Numbered from the stretch's first letter, positions 25,552 through 34,562 are shown. The stretch: 64,000 nucleotides of DNA from Paraburkholderia sp. Ac-20340 (GCF_017104965.1 NZ_JAAGPR010000006.1:124001-188000), one strand, 5' to 3'. Notes: generated by a model not told the origin, from the sequence alone. A program made the numbers and translations.

Positions 25552-26136
25552 ATGGATAACCAGACTCGCTCGGAGCTTTCGCGCAAAAAAGCCATCGCCG
25601 CGGCGTTGGCCATTCTGACCCGGGACGGCGTAGGCGCACTGACCTTCGACTCGCTGTCGCGCGAAAGCGGCATCAGCAAAGGCGGGCTGCTGCATCAATT
25701 CCGGACGAAACAAGGCGTGTTGCAGGCGCTGCTCGAACATCAGCGCGGCGAATTCATCGAAATCGCCGCCGATTACATGAATGGCGAAGGCCGCGACAAG
25801 GCAGAGCCGACGCTCGCTTCGCAGATCGCCATTTTCCGCCACGCGCTGAATCAGCCCGATTCGGTTGCGCGCGCGATGCTCGCCGTGATGGTGGAATCGC
25901 CGCAGATGCTGGAAGGCAACCGCGATGGCAACGAAGAAGTCATGCAGGCCATCGGCAAGGAAGCCGTCGATCACGATCTTTCGCTGATCCGCTATTTCGC
26001 GGCCAGCGGGATGGCTTTTCATCTGCTGATGGGCCTGACCGAACTCGATGAAGCCACGCGTCATCGCCTGTTCGGCCGTCTGCTCGACGACGAAAGCTGG
26101 AAAGCGCTGCAAGCGAAGAAAAAGGCGGCCCGATAA
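25552..26136 (+). CDS. TetR family repressor
   Basis: A 194-residue regulator. The helix-turn-helix (about residues 14-60) contains LTFDSLSRESGISKGGLLHQFRTK, and the C-terminal ligand domain is helical with an SGMAFHLLMGLTELDE segment. It is transcribed away from the lipoprotein/MCE operon, and a palindrome typical for TetR proteins lies between them. This suggests it represses that operon. The ligand is unknown. No strong ribosome site is visible before the ATG. Confidence 0.87.
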   Translation: MDNQTRSELSRKKAIAAALAILTRDGVGALTFDSLSRESGISKGGLLHQFRTKQGVLQALLEHQRGEFIEIAADYMNGEGRDKAEPTLASQIAIFRHALNQPDSVARAMLAVMVESPQMLEGNRDGNEEVMQAIGKEAVDHDLSLIRYFAASGMAFHLLMGLTELDEATRHRLFGRLLDDESWKALQAKKKAAR

Positions 26137-26241
26137 CGCGCGTGGCAGCGGCGGCAGCGACGTTTTCGGCCTGAAATCGCCGTTGCTGGCGCCGCATTCA
26201 GGTACGATGGGAAGGTGACGTACACGACCCCGGGGCCCCTT

Positions 26242-26571
26242 ATGGATTCGTCCTCTCGCGAGCCGCACGATGTGGCCGTCGAAGCGCTTTCGACGCTATC
26301 GGAGTATCTCGAACGCTCGCTCGATAAAGGCGTCAGCGTGATCCTGGTGCGCTCCCAGACCGACCGCAGCGATGTCTGGCTCGGCGACGCCGCCGAGACG
26401 CAGGCGGAATGGACGCGTTGCGGTTTCGTGCGTAACGCCCTGGTGGCCGATATTCTCGAAGCCACGCAGCCAGGTCTCAATTCACTGTCGATCGATGGCC
26501 AGACCTACCGTTTCGTGCGTACTTTCACGCAGGTTGGCGAACACGGCGCGATCGTCTTTACCGCAGCGTAG
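26242..26571 (+). CDS. Hypothetical protein
   Basis: A 109-residue soluble protein with no signal peptide or membrane helix and no domain I recognise. Its ending (GQTYRFVRTFTQVGEHGAIVFTAA) is strand-rich, and the first part (HDVAVEALSTLSEYLERSL) is helical. I chose the ATG at 26242; a GTG at 26215 would add nine residues but has a purine run directly against it. Codon use fits its neighbours, which supports it being real. The FucU-type gene follows 86 bp later. Confidence 0.6.
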   Translation: MDSSSREPHDVAVEALSTLSEYLERSLDKGVSVILVRSQTDRSDVWLGDAAETQAEWTRCGFVRNALVADILEATQPGLNSLSIDGQTYRFVRTFTQVGEHGAIVFTAA

Positions 26572-26657
26572 ACGTTGCAGATTGCACAGTATTCCGAACG
26601 ATTGTTGACGCTCTAAAAGCGGGCGCGTGCCAGGCGCGCTCACAACAAGGAGGAGAC

Positions 26658-27125
26658 GTGGTGCTGAAAAATCTCGATCCGTTGCTCAATCCCGATGTGC
26701 TCCATGCACTCGCCGCGATGGGCCACGGTGACGAAGTGGTGATCTGCGACGCGAATTTCCCGGCCGATGCCGTGGCGCGCGACTCGGTGCTGGGCCGTCT
26801 GCTGCGCATGGACGGCGTGGATTCGCCGCGCGCGGTGCGTGCCGTGCTTTCCGTGCTGCCGCTCGACGGGTTTGTCGATCACCCGGCGCTACGCATGGAA
26901 ATCGTCGGCGATGCGCATTCGCTGCCGGCCGTGCAGCGCGAGGCGCAACGCGAAGTCGACGACGCCGAAGGCCGCGTCGTGCCGTTTGCCTCGCTCGAAC
27001 GTTTCGCGTTTTACGAGCGCGCGCGTCAGGCCTATTGCGTGATCACGACCGGCGAGGCGCGCGGCTACGGTTGCTTCATCTTCAAGAAAGGCGTGCTGCT
27101 GGCAGCAGACGCGCCACGCGCCTGA
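26658..27125 (+). CDS. RbsD/FucU family sugar mutarotase
   Basis: A 155-residue cytoplasmic enzyme that speeds the change between alpha and beta forms of a sugar such as L-fucose. The N-terminal signature MGHGDEVVICDANFPA (His22 region) and the C-terminal RARQAYCVITTGEARGYGCFIFKKG are typical for FucU. A strong ribosome site (AAGGAGGA) precedes the GTG start; a second GTG follows at once and could be used instead. No fucose or ribose genes are near, so the sugar is not known. Confidence 0.88.
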   Translation: MVLKNLDPLLNPDVLHALAAMGHGDEVVICDANFPADAVARDSVLGRLLRMDGVDSPRAVRAVLSVLPLDGFVDHPALRMEIVGDAHSLPAVQREAQREVDDAEGRVVPFASLERFAFYERARQAYCVITTGEARGYGCFIFKKGVLLAADAPRA

Positions 27126-27135
27126 TTCCCGCGTT

Positions 27136-27468
27136 TCACTGCGCCACGCGCTCCAGTACGTCGGTTGCGCGATGCGGCTGCGCCACCTGATCGATGAGAA
27201 AGACGTCGCCGCGCGCGTGCCGCGTGCGCAGCGGCAAAATCGCGTGATAGGCCGGCGAGCGATACCAGGCGCGCGCCTGCTCTCGATCGGCGAATTCGAT
27301 CACGATCAGGTCGCCGCTAAACGCGCCTTCAAGCCGCTCCACCGGCCCGCCATGAACGATGAAACGCCCGCCATATGGCGCGAGCGTCGCGTCGATCTTT
27401 TGCAGATACTCGACGATATCGGCGCAAAGATCGACTTCATGCAGATGGGCGATGGCGTAGGCGGTCAT
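27136..27468 (-). CDS. DUF1330 protein
   Basis: A 110-residue protein of the dimeric alpha/beta barrel fold. The core FIVHGGPVERLEG and LIVIEFADREQARAWYRSPAYHAILPLR match the DUF1330 family. Its biochemical role is not known. The start has GAGGAT ahead of it. It converges on the FucU-type gene with 10 bp between the stops. Confidence 0.88.
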   Translation of the reverse strand: MTAYAIAHLHEVDLCADIVEYLQKIDATLAPYGGRFIVHGGPVERLEGAFSGDLIVIEFADREQARAWYRSPAYHAILPLRTRHARGDVFLIDQVAQPHRATDVLERVAQ

Positions 27469-27650
27469 GGCTATCCTCGTGTGCGTGCGTGTGAAAACGA
27501 TTCACTGGACACGAGAATAGGGCGCCGGGCGGCGACGGGCGATTACCCGCGAGGTAACGGGCGGGGAGACAAGCCGGCCGCATAAAAAGGCCGCACAAAC
27601 ACGCGCGATAAGTCCCTTTCAAAAAATTTCGCGCGCGCTGCAAAAAACAC

Positions 27651-27679
27651 TTGCCAAGGCTAGGGGAAAACCCTAGAAT
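27651..27679 (+). promoter_or_regulatory. Promoter of the small RNA candidate
   Basis: TTGCCA (27651-27656) and TAGAAT (27674-27679) are separated by exactly 17 nt, a strong sigma-70 promoter. The spacer holds CTAGGG-GAAAA-CCCTAG (27660-27676), a perfect inverted repeat that reaches into the -10 box and could be an operator. Confidence 0.7.
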
Positions 27680-27685
27680 TAACTC

Positions 27686-27746
27686 GTCTCCTCCATGTCT
27701 CCTCCTGATATGGATTCAGCCCGCCCAATTCAGGCGGGCTTTTTCT
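27686..27746 (+). ncRNA. Candidate small RNA with two anti-Shine-Dalgarno repeats
   Basis: The predicted transcript of about 60 nt starts near 27686 and ends in a strong terminator. Its 5' end carries GTCTCCTCC twice (27686-27694 and 27697-27705), two bases apart. The CTCCTCC core is complementary to a strong Shine-Dalgarno sequence (GGAGGAG), as in known sRNAs that block translation start. The rest is the terminator hairpin. There is no reading frame of note. Promoter and terminator were read by eye, and no expression data exist for this window. Confidence 0.65.
27719..27746 (+). terminator. Intrinsic terminator of the small RNA candidate
   Basis: GCCCGCC-CAATTCA-GGCGGGC is followed by TTTTTCTTTT: a 7-bp GC stem, 7-nt loop and long T-run. 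Confidence 0.9.
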
Positions 27747-27880
27747 TTTCCAGCGCCGGAAATCGCGTCCGCGCAGCAGCCCGCTCAGGGTCTGGCCCAA
27801 TCCGTTAGCGGTCCGGCAGCGGGAGTAAAATAAAAAATCGCCGTGCCGACCGGCACGCTCAACGTTTCCCTTACGCTCCG

Positions 27881-28111
27881 ATGAAACCGTCCCCCGCGCA
27901 GGAACCCAAGCAGGAATCCACGCGCAAGCGGCCGCCCACGTGGGTGCTCAACACGCTGACTGCGCTCGTGGGCATCCTGACGCTCGCGCTGGGCGTCGGC
28001 TGGCTGATCCGCAGCTGGGTCGTCGATATGGAGATCCCATACTTTGCGATTCCTCTGGTGCTTTGCGTGCCGGTGATCGCCGCCGTGGCGTTCCGCAATA
28101 TCTGGGACTGA
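27881..28111 (+). CDS. Small protein with two membrane helices
   Basis: A 76-residue inner-membrane protein. A charged N-terminus (KPSPAQEPKQESTRKRPP) is followed by helices at about residues 22-45 and 53-72. I know no function. The gene stands alone between the small RNA candidate and the convergent TPR gene. Confidence 0.65.
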   Translation: MKPSPAQEPKQESTRKRPPTWVLNTLTALVGILTLALGVGWLIRSWVVDMEIPYFAIPLVLCVPVIAAVAFRNIWD

Positions 28112-28148
28112 CGCCAGGCGTCAGTCGTCCCGCCCAGCCGCTTCGAAC

Positions 28149-30311
28149 TCAGGAAGCGGCGCCGAACCGTTCCTCGCACGCCAGCCGCACGCGCTCGATC
28201 GCGTCGCTCCACGTTTGCTTGCCCGTCTGGCGGAAAATCCGCACGTTGCCCGGATACCACGGCGAGTCGTCGCGACCGTCGAGCCAGCGCCAGTCCACGT
28301 CGCGGCGCGGCAGCATCACCCAGCACGGCTTGCCGAGCGACGCGGCCAGATGCGCGGTGGAGGTGTCCACGCAGATCAGCAGATCGAGTTGCGCGATGAT
28401 GGCCGCCGTATCGACGAAATCGGCGACATCGCTGCCCAGGTGCAGCAGCGGTTGCGCCGATCCCGCGTTCTGCGCCGCGTGCGCTTCGTCTTCGCCCGCG
28501 CCTTTCTGCAGACTCACAAACTTCAGCCCCGGCACACGCCAGAGCGGCGCAAGCGCGGCCAGCGACGGAATCGAGCGGTTCAAATCGTTGTGATGTTTGG
28601 GGTTACCGCGCCATACCAGACCGACGCGCGGCCCCGTGCCCAGCGCCGCCAGACGCGTGCCCCAATGCTCGACGCGCGCGGGATCGATCGTGAAGCGCGT
28701 GGGCGGCGGCGTGTTGTCGAGCGTGGTGCCCAGACGCAGCGGCATGCTCAGCGGGCTGGCCCAATAGTCGAATTGGCCCGCGCGCTCGCTGGCTTCGGCG
28801 TGAGTGAGCAGCGTGTCGATGCCTTCGACGCCATCGAGAATGCAATGCAGCGCCTCGACGCCGCCAAACGCGATATGCGCCGCGCCCTGCGCCTTGAGCA
28901 GTCGCGCGTAACGCGAGAACTGCAGCATGTCGCCCAGACCGTCCTCCTGCCAGAGCAGCAGCGACTTGCCGGCGATCGGCTCGCCTTGCCAGTGCGGGCA
29001 GCTCAGCATGCGCCGCGACGCGTAATGCACGAAGCCGTTGTTCTCGTAGCGGCGCTCGTAAAGACGCCAGCCTTCGTCGTAGCGGCCCATCGTGATGAGC
29101 AGCGTGGCGAGGCGAAACAGCGCGTCGCCGTAATCGGGCTCGAGTTCGAGGGCGCGACGGTAGGCCGCCACGGCGTCGTCGAGCGCGCCCTGTTCCTTGA
29201 GCACGCTGCCCATGTTGAAGTGCGCGAGCGCGAGATCGCGGTTCTGCGCCAGCGCCTGGGCGAAGGTCTCGTGCGCCTCGTCGATGCGGTCCAGCGCGCA
29301 GAGCACCGATCCGAGGTTATTGAAGATTTCCGCGCGGCCCGGCGCGAGACGCAGCGCGATGCGGTAGCTCGTTTCGGCTTCCGGGTAGCGTTCGAGCCGC
29401 TGCAGCGCGAGGCCCAGGTTGTAGTGAGCTTCGGCGTGATCGGGGCGCAGCACGATGGCCTGCCGATAAAAGCCTTCGGCTTCGGCGTAGCGCTGCAGAT
29501 CGGTCAGCACGCAGCCGAGGTTGTTCAGCGCCTCGACGTAATCGGGCCGAATCTGGATCGCGAGACGGCAGGCCAGTTCGGCCTCGATATAGCGCGCCTG
29601 CGCCTTGAGCAGCGCGCCGTAGTTGTTGAGCGCTTCGGGATAGTGCGGCTCGGCGAGCAGTGCCTGACGCCAGGCTTCTTCGGCTTCCTCCAGACGGCCG
29701 CGTTCGCGCAGCACCGTGCCGAGGTTGTTATGCGCGCGTGCGTGTTTCGGATCGAGCGTGAGGGCGGCACGATATGCGGCTTCGGCTGCATCGTGACGCC
29801 CCAGTTCGTGCAGCAGGACGCCGAGGTTGTAATGCGCGTCGATATGACCCGGCTGGCGCGCGAGCACGATGCGATAGGCGTTTTCCGCTTCCTGATGGCG
29901 CCCGAGTCGGTGCAGCACGATGCCCAGATTGCCTTGCGCGTCCGCGTGCGCGGGATTGACGCTGAGCAGATGGCGCCAGATCGTTTCGGCGGCGGGCAAC
30001 TGGTTGAGCGCCGTGAACAGCGTGGCGAGGCCGTGATAGGCCTCCTCGAAGCCGGGCTTCGCGACGATGCAGCGCTGCCAGAGCGCCTGCGCGGCGTCGG
30101 GCTGCGCGGCGCCCATCGCGGCGAGCGCGGCGAGATTGAGCGCCTCGACGCGCGTGGCGTCGTCCGCGCATGCCTCGGTGCCGACCACGGGCGCGATCGC
30201 CGCGAACGCCTCGGCGAAGCGGCCTTGCGCGCACAGCGCGCTCGCTTCCTGCTGGCGGTCGGAGTGGAAAGGCGCGTCGGTCGTCGTCGAAGTCACGGTC
30301 GGGCTGGGCAA
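28149..30311 (-). CDS. TPR protein with glycosyltransferase-like C-terminal domain
   Basis: A 720-residue protein. From about residue 30 to 430 it has some ten or more tetratricopeptide repeats (for example AHNNLGTVLRERGRLEEAEEAW and NNLGCVLTDLQRYAEAEGFY), then a domain of about 280 residues with LLLWQEDGLGDMLQFSRYA, VGLVWRGNPKHHNDLNRSIP and LLICVDTSTAHLAASLGKPCW. The last resembles the ADP-heptose/O-GlcNAc transferase type of glycosyltransferase fold. The acceptor is not known. The start is uncertain: a TTG at 30311 or a GTG at 30296, neither with a clear ribosome site. There is no signal peptide. Confidence 0.85.
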   Translation of the reverse strand: MPSPTVTSTTTDAPFHSDRQQEASALCAQGRFAEAFAAIAPVVGTEACADDATRVEALNLAALAAMGAAQPDAAQALWQRCIVAKPGFEEAYHGLATLFTALNQLPAAETIWRHLLSVNPAHADAQGNLGIVLHRLGRHQEAENAYRIVLARQPGHIDAHYNLGVLLHELGRHDAAEAAYRAALTLDPKHARAHNNLGTVLRERGRLEEAEEAWRQALLAEPHYPEALNNYGALLKAQARYIEAELACRLAIQIRPDYVEALNNLGCVLTDLQRYAEAEGFYRQAIVLRPDHAEAHYNLGLALQRLERYPEAETSYRIALRLAPGRAEIFNNLGSVLCALDRIDEAHETFAQALAQNRDLALAHFNMGSVLKEQGALDDAVAAYRRALELEPDYGDALFRLATLLITMGRYDEGWRLYERRYENNGFVHYASRRMLSCPHWQGEPIAGKSLLLWQEDGLGDMLQFSRYARLLKAQGAAHIAFGGVEALHCILDGVEGIDTLLTHAEASERAGQFDYWASPLSMPLRLGTTLDNTPPPTRFTIDPARVEHWGTRLAALGTGPRVGLVWRGNPKHHNDLNRSIPSLAALAPLWRVPGLKFVSLQKGAGEDEAHAAQNAGSAQPLLHLGSDVADFVDTAAIIAQLDLLICVDTSTAHLAASLGKPCWVMLPRRDVDWRWLDGRDDSPWYPGNVRIFRQTGKQTWSDAIERVRLACEERFGAAS

Positions 30312-30583
30312 AATGAAGGACGGTACGAAGCTTAAGGCAGGCCGCGCAAGGCTAAGGCGCCGATTAGAGCCGCCCGCGTGCGGTTATTCGGGCAATGAAG
30401 CCTTCAGCGCGGTTACGGGTGGGGCTAGCTCCGCAAATGCTTCCGCAAACTTTCGGCGATGTAAGGCGATGCGGCCGCGCCCGGCTCGTTTCAGCGCTCC
30501 GCGCTATGCTTGCCCGCATTGCGCGCGCGAGCGGGTACGCCGCGCGCTCCATGCAGTGATTCTTCGTTAGAGAGGAGCATTCG

Positions 30584-31579
30584 ATGCAATACCGTCGTTT
30601 TGGCCAGACCGGCCTCAATGTCTCGCGTCTGTGTCTGGGCACCATGACCTTCGGCCTGCAGACCGAAGAAGACGTCTCCCGTCTTATTCTCGACAAGGCT
30701 GCGGAAGCCGGAATCAACTTTATCGACACGGCCGATGTGTATCCCCTCGGCGGCGGCGAATCGCGCGCGGGCCGGACCGAGGAAATCGTCGGACGCTGGC
30801 TCAAGGGCCGCCGCGACCGCTTCATTCTGGCGACCAAGGCCGTGGGCAAGGTCGGGCCGTCGCCGTGGGATCAGGGCGCTTCGCGCAAGCATCTGCTCGA
30901 CGCCATCGATCATTCGCTGCGTCGCCTCGGCACCGATTACGTCGATCTCTATCAACTGCATTCCGACGATGCCAGCACGCCGCTCGACGAAACGCTCGAA
31001 GCGCTCGACGTTATCGTGCGCTCGGGCAAGGCGCGTTATATCGGCGTGTCGAATTTTCTGGCGTACCGGCTCGCACGCGCCTTAGGCCGCGCCGATGTGC
31101 TGCGCGTGGCGCGCTTCGTTTCCGTGCAGCCGCGCTATAACCTGCTGTTCCGCCAGATCGAGCGCGAATTGCTGCCGCTCGCGGGCGAAGAGGGGCTGGC
31201 GGTGATTCCGTACAACCCGCTCGCGGGCGGTTTGCTGACCGGCAAATACCGGCATGACAACAAGCCGGGCGAGGGACGCTTTTCGCAGAGCGTGGGCGTG
31301 GCGGGATCGATGTATCAGGACCGCTACTGGCACGAGCGCGAATTCGAAACAATCGAGCAGTTGCGTGGCATTGCCGAAGGTGCAGGGCAATCGCTGACGA
31401 CGGCTTCGGTGGCGTGGGTGCTGGCGAATCCGCTGGTGACGTCCGCGCTGATTGGCGCGAGCCGGCCCGAGCAACTGGATGCGTCGATAGCTGCCGCCGA
31501 ACTGGAACTCGATCCTGAATTGAAGAAAAAGCTGGACGAAGCGAGCTTCGGTTATCGCATGGGTGATGCCGCGCGCTGA
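30584..31579 (+). CDS. Aldo/keto reductase
   Basis: A 331-residue NADPH-dependent oxidoreductase. The catalytic tetrad is visible: Asp48 and Tyr53 (GINFIDTADVY), Lys85 (FILATKAVG) and His126 (LYQLHSDD). The sequence SVQPRYNLLFRQIERELLPL and the GASRPEQL segment near the end are typical for the YajO/Tas-like branch. The substrate is unknown. GAGAGGAG stands before the ATG. It is transcribed alone; the downstream alcohol dehydrogenase gene converges on it, with a terminator between. Confidence 0.9.
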   Translation: MQYRRFGQTGLNVSRLCLGTMTFGLQTEEDVSRLILDKAAEAGINFIDTADVYPLGGGESRAGRTEEIVGRWLKGRRDRFILATKAVGKVGPSPWDQGASRKHLLDAIDHSLRRLGTDYVDLYQLHSDDASTPLDETLEALDVIVRSGKARYIGVSNFLAYRLARALGRADVLRVARFVSVQPRYNLLFRQIERELLPLAGEEGLAVIPYNPLAGGLLTGKYRHDNKPGEGRFSQSVGVAGSMYQDRYWHEREFETIEQLRGIAEGAGQSLTTASVAWVLANPLVTSALIGASRPEQLDASIAAAELELDPELKKKLDEASFGYRMGDAAR

Positions 31580-31616
31580 TTGCAGATTATGTAGCTATCC
31601 GAAGTAATATGGTCTG

Positions 31617-31646
31617 AAAAAGGGGCGGCGCAGGGTGGCCGCCCTT
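31617..31646 (-). terminator. Intrinsic terminator of the alcohol dehydrogenase gene
   Basis: On the minus strand AAGGGCGGC-N8-GCCGCCCCTTTTT gives a stem with a small bulge and a T-run, 5 bp after the stop. Confidence 0.75.
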
Positions 31647-31651
31647 CGACA

Positions 31652-32710
31652 TTACGGCACCAGCACCTGCCGTCCCATCACCTTGCCTTGCGCAAGCGCT
31701 TCAAGCGCTTCGTTCACCTCGCCGAGCGGCCGCTTCGTCACCGAAGAAGGCTGCATCTTGCCTTCGCGCATCAGCGCCACGAGTTCACGCAGTTCGGGCA
31801 GCGTGCCCACATAGCTGCCTTCGATCTTGAGCGGACGCATCGGAATGATCGGCAGCGAGAGCGTGATATCGCCGCCCATCAGCCCGACCACCACCACATG
31901 GCCGCCGCGCGCGCACGCATCCAGCGCGAGTTTCACCGTGGGCGTCGCGCCCACCAGATCGAGCACGGCACGCGCGCCGCCGCCCGTGGCTTCGGCGATC
32001 TGTTTGACCGCATCGGTTGCGCGCGCATCGATCGCGGCCAGCGCGCCGACCTTGAGCGCGGCGTCGCGCTTGGCGGCATCGACATCCACCACGACAGCGC
32101 CTTTCGCGCCGAGCGCCTTCAGCACTTCGATCGCCATCATGCCCAGCCCGCCCGCGCCAATGATCACGACCGGGTCCTGATGAATGCGCTCGCCGAACTT
32201 CTTCACCGCCGAATACGTCGTGACGCCCGCGCAGGCAAGCGGCGCGGCCTTGACCGGATCGAGGCCGCCCAGATCGACCAGATAGCGCGGATGCGGCACG
32301 ATCACGTAATCGGCGAAACCGCCGTCGCGCATCACGCCCAGCGATTGCGGCTTCATGCAGATGTTTTCTTCGCCACGCGCGCAGGCCGCGCACTGACCGC
32401 AACCGATCCACGGATGCACGACGGCAACCGTGCCGGTTTTGACATCGCTGGCATCGGGGCCCGCCGCGACCACTTCGCCGCAGATTTCATGACTCAGGGT
32501 GAGCGGCAGTTTGATACCGCGATCGGCGAGCGAGAGCTTCTTGCCGCCGCCCAGATCGTAGTAACCCTCCCAGATATGCAGGTCCGAATGGCACAGGCCG
32601 GCGGCCTGCACACGCACGAGCACTTCGGTGCCTTGCGGCTGCGGCGTGTCGCGCTGGACGAGTTCGAGAGGCTGGCCGTGATGGGTCACGCAATAGCAAC
32701 GCATCTGCAT
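31652..32710 (-). CDS. Zinc-dependent alcohol dehydrogenase
   Basis: A 352-residue medium-chain dehydrogenase. Catalytic zinc residues are Cys40 (GLCHSDLH), His74 and Glu75 (LSHEICG). The structural zinc is held by Cys104, 107, 110 and 118 (GCGQCAACARGEENIC). The nucleotide-binding motif VVIIGAGGLGMMAIE points to NAD(P). The substrate is not clear from sequence; alcohols and aromatic alcohols are both handled by such enzymes. The upstream region is rich in T on this strand and no other gene is linked. Confidence 0.9.
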   Translation of the reverse strand: MQMRCYCVTHHGQPLELVQRDTPQPQGTEVLVRVQAAGLCHSDLHIWEGYYDLGGGKKLSLADRGIKLPLTLSHEICGEVVAAGPDASDVKTGTVAVVHPWIGCGQCAACARGEENICMKPQSLGVMRDGGFADYVIVPHPRYLVDLGGLDPVKAAPLACAGVTTYSAVKKFGERIHQDPVVIIGAGGLGMMAIEVLKALGAKGAVVVDVDAAKRDAALKVGALAAIDARATDAVKQIAEATGGGARAVLDLVGATPTVKLALDACARGGHVVVVGLMGGDITLSLPIIPMRPLKIEGSYVGTLPELRELVALMREGKMQPSSVTKRPLGEVNEALEALAQGKVMGRQVLVP

Positions 32711-32935
32711 CGATGTCTCCGTTGGTGTCGGTTTGGGTCGTGTCTGTATTCGCGTTTGAGTCGTTTAAAGCACGCTGACGATGTCGATTCCTTCGCATCA
32801 TAACGCGGTTGGGCGATAAATTCGTCCGATCGTTCGTTTTTCATCAGGATATAACCGGGACGCATGACGGCGCGAGGCCGTCACAGTGCGGTCACGAAAA
32901 ATGCGGGTCGCGTACCATTGGTCCGATCATTTCCC

Positions 32936-33978
32936 ATGAGCTTCGATGACGACAGCGACAAGCGGGCGCGCATGAAGAATCTCATCGATGCGCTGGGCGT
33001 GCTGATCGGCGGCATCGGCCTGTTCCTGCTCGGCATCACGATGATGACGAACGGCCTGAAGCTGGCGGCCGGTCCCGCGCTCGAACTGATTCTGCGCCGC
33101 GCCACGCGCACGCCGTTGGCGGGTCTTGCCTCGGGCGTGCTGGTCACGGCGCTGGTGCAGTCGTCCACGGCCGTGACGATGGCGGTGATCGGCTTCGTCA
33201 ACGCCGGGTTGCTCGATCTGGGCGGCGCGCTCTGGGTGTTGTTCGGCGCGAATCTGGGCATGACGACCACGGGCTGGATCGTCTCGCTGCTCGGCCTGAA
33301 GATGAAGATCGATGCGCTCGCGCTGCCGATGGTGGGGATCGGCATTGCGTTGCGCCTCACTATCTCGACGCTACCGTGGTCGTGGTGCCCGAACTGGCCG
33401 TCGATGCGCTACGCCACGAGATGCAGCGCATTGGCACGCTGGTGCGGCGCATGTTGCGCATGACGCTCGCGGGCGCCGATGCACAGGCGCTCGCACACGA
33501 GCAGGGCGCAAGCACGCGGCTGTTCGGCGCGGCGCAAAAGTTCGTACAACGGATGAATCGCGCGGAGATGGTGCCGGCCACCGCCGCGAACGTGGCCGAA
33601 AGTCTGCGCGAATTGCGCTACTACGAAAGCGCCGCGGAGCAGGCCTTGCAGGCGGCGCTGGCGAGCGTATTGCCCGATGCGCAGATCGCCGAAGCGTATG
33701 CCTTATTCGAGCGCCGCTCGCTGGCGTTGCTCGATACGATCGAAGCGGCGGACCGCAAGCACGAAGTCGCCAACGACGACAGCGCGCTGATCGAAAGTCT
33801 CTCGCAGTCGATGGAAGCCGCTTACGGGGCGTTGAAAGCACAACTACTCCAGGCAGGCGCGGCGGGCACGCTCGCGATCTCGGCGATGGAAGAAGGGTTG
33901 CGCAGACAGAGTGCCTTGCGGCGCGCGTTGCAACAGGTCGCGAAGGCGCATTCGCGCGCGCTGACTTTCGCGGACTAA
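32936..33978 (+). pseudogene. Na+/phosphate cotransporter gene broken by deletion and frameshift
   Basis: The first part, from ATG 32936 to about 33357, encodes the N-terminal Na/Pi cotransporter repeat: GVLIGGIGLFLLGITMMTNGLK and the QSSTAVTMAVIGFVNAG signature. The frame then changes. From about 33376 to 33978 a second frame encodes the C-terminal PhoU-like helical domain (VVVPELAVDALRHEMQRIG). Family members are about 550 residues, with a second transporter repeat between these parts. That middle part (about 190 residues) is missing and the join is out of frame. The first frame ends early at 33463, so no working transporter can be made. Single-base errors cannot explain a missing domain. 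Confidence 0.8.
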
Positions 33979-34145
33979 GGGCCGCAAAATACGTGAGCAC
34001 AATAAGGGAGCAGAACGATTCATCTAAAAACACGATTGAACTTACCTGCCGAAGTCCCATCGAATGAATGCGAAAAGTGCCTGAAAAAGGGCGCAATAGT
34101 GTGGCATTCGTTGCATAGCTAACGATAAACGGTTATTCTCTCGCC

Positions 34146-34562
34146 ATGTTCGATCAGTGTCTCTACTTCAACACGTCGGCGCTTGCGCGTCGTCTGGAAC
34201 GCGAGTGGTCCGAAGCGTTCGAACCCTTCGATCTCACGCCGCCGCAGGGCTTCATGCTGCGCGCGGTACTGGAGCGCCCAGGTTCGCTGCAGCGCGAACT
34301 GGCTGATCTGCTTTCGATCGCGCGGCCCACGGCCACGCGTGTGCTCGACGGTCTGGAGTCGCGCGGCTATCTGGAGCGCCAGCGTACCGAAGGCGATCAG
34401 CGCGAAGTCGCGATCGTCCCCACGGCGCAGGCCCAGGCGATACGCGAGGCGCTCAATCACGCCAGCGCGCAGGTGACCGGGCGCATCAAGCGCTCGCTTG
34501 GCGGCGAAGCGTTTGTGGACACTGTGAGCCGTCTGCGCACCGCGCGCGCAACGCTCGGCTGA
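34146..34562 (+). CDS. MarR family regulator
   Basis: A 138-residue winged-helix regulator. The DNA-binding core is LQRELADLLSIARPTATRVLDGLESRGYLERQRTEGDQREVAI (winged helix, about residues 46-95). A cysteine lies at residue 5 (FDQCLYFNTS), in about the place where OhrR proteins have their peroxide-sensing cysteine, but the accompanying tyrosines are not seen; I do not call it OhrR. It is followed 33 bp later by a small membrane protein gene, probably in the same transcript. The target is not known. Confidence 0.85.
   Translation: MFDQCLYFNTSALARRLEREWSEAFEPFDLTPPQGFMLRAVLERPGSLQRELADLLSIARPTATRVLDGLESRGYLERQRTEGDQREVAIVPTAQAQAIREALNHASAQVTGRIKRSLGGEAFVDTVSRLRTARATLG

Larger units (their letters stand above)
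27469..27880. other. 412-bp intergenic region that holds a small RNA candidate
   Basis: No protein frame is convincing here. The right half contains a strong promoter, a short transcript with repeated C-rich motifs and a strong terminator, all listed separately. The stretch 27,750-27,880 before the next gene shows only a short GTGCCG/CGGCAC inverted repeat. Confidence 0.6.

Noticed and set aside
28215..30335. Open frame of 706 codons opposite the TPR protein
   Set aside because: It mirrors the TPR repeats in reverse and has no domain of its own.
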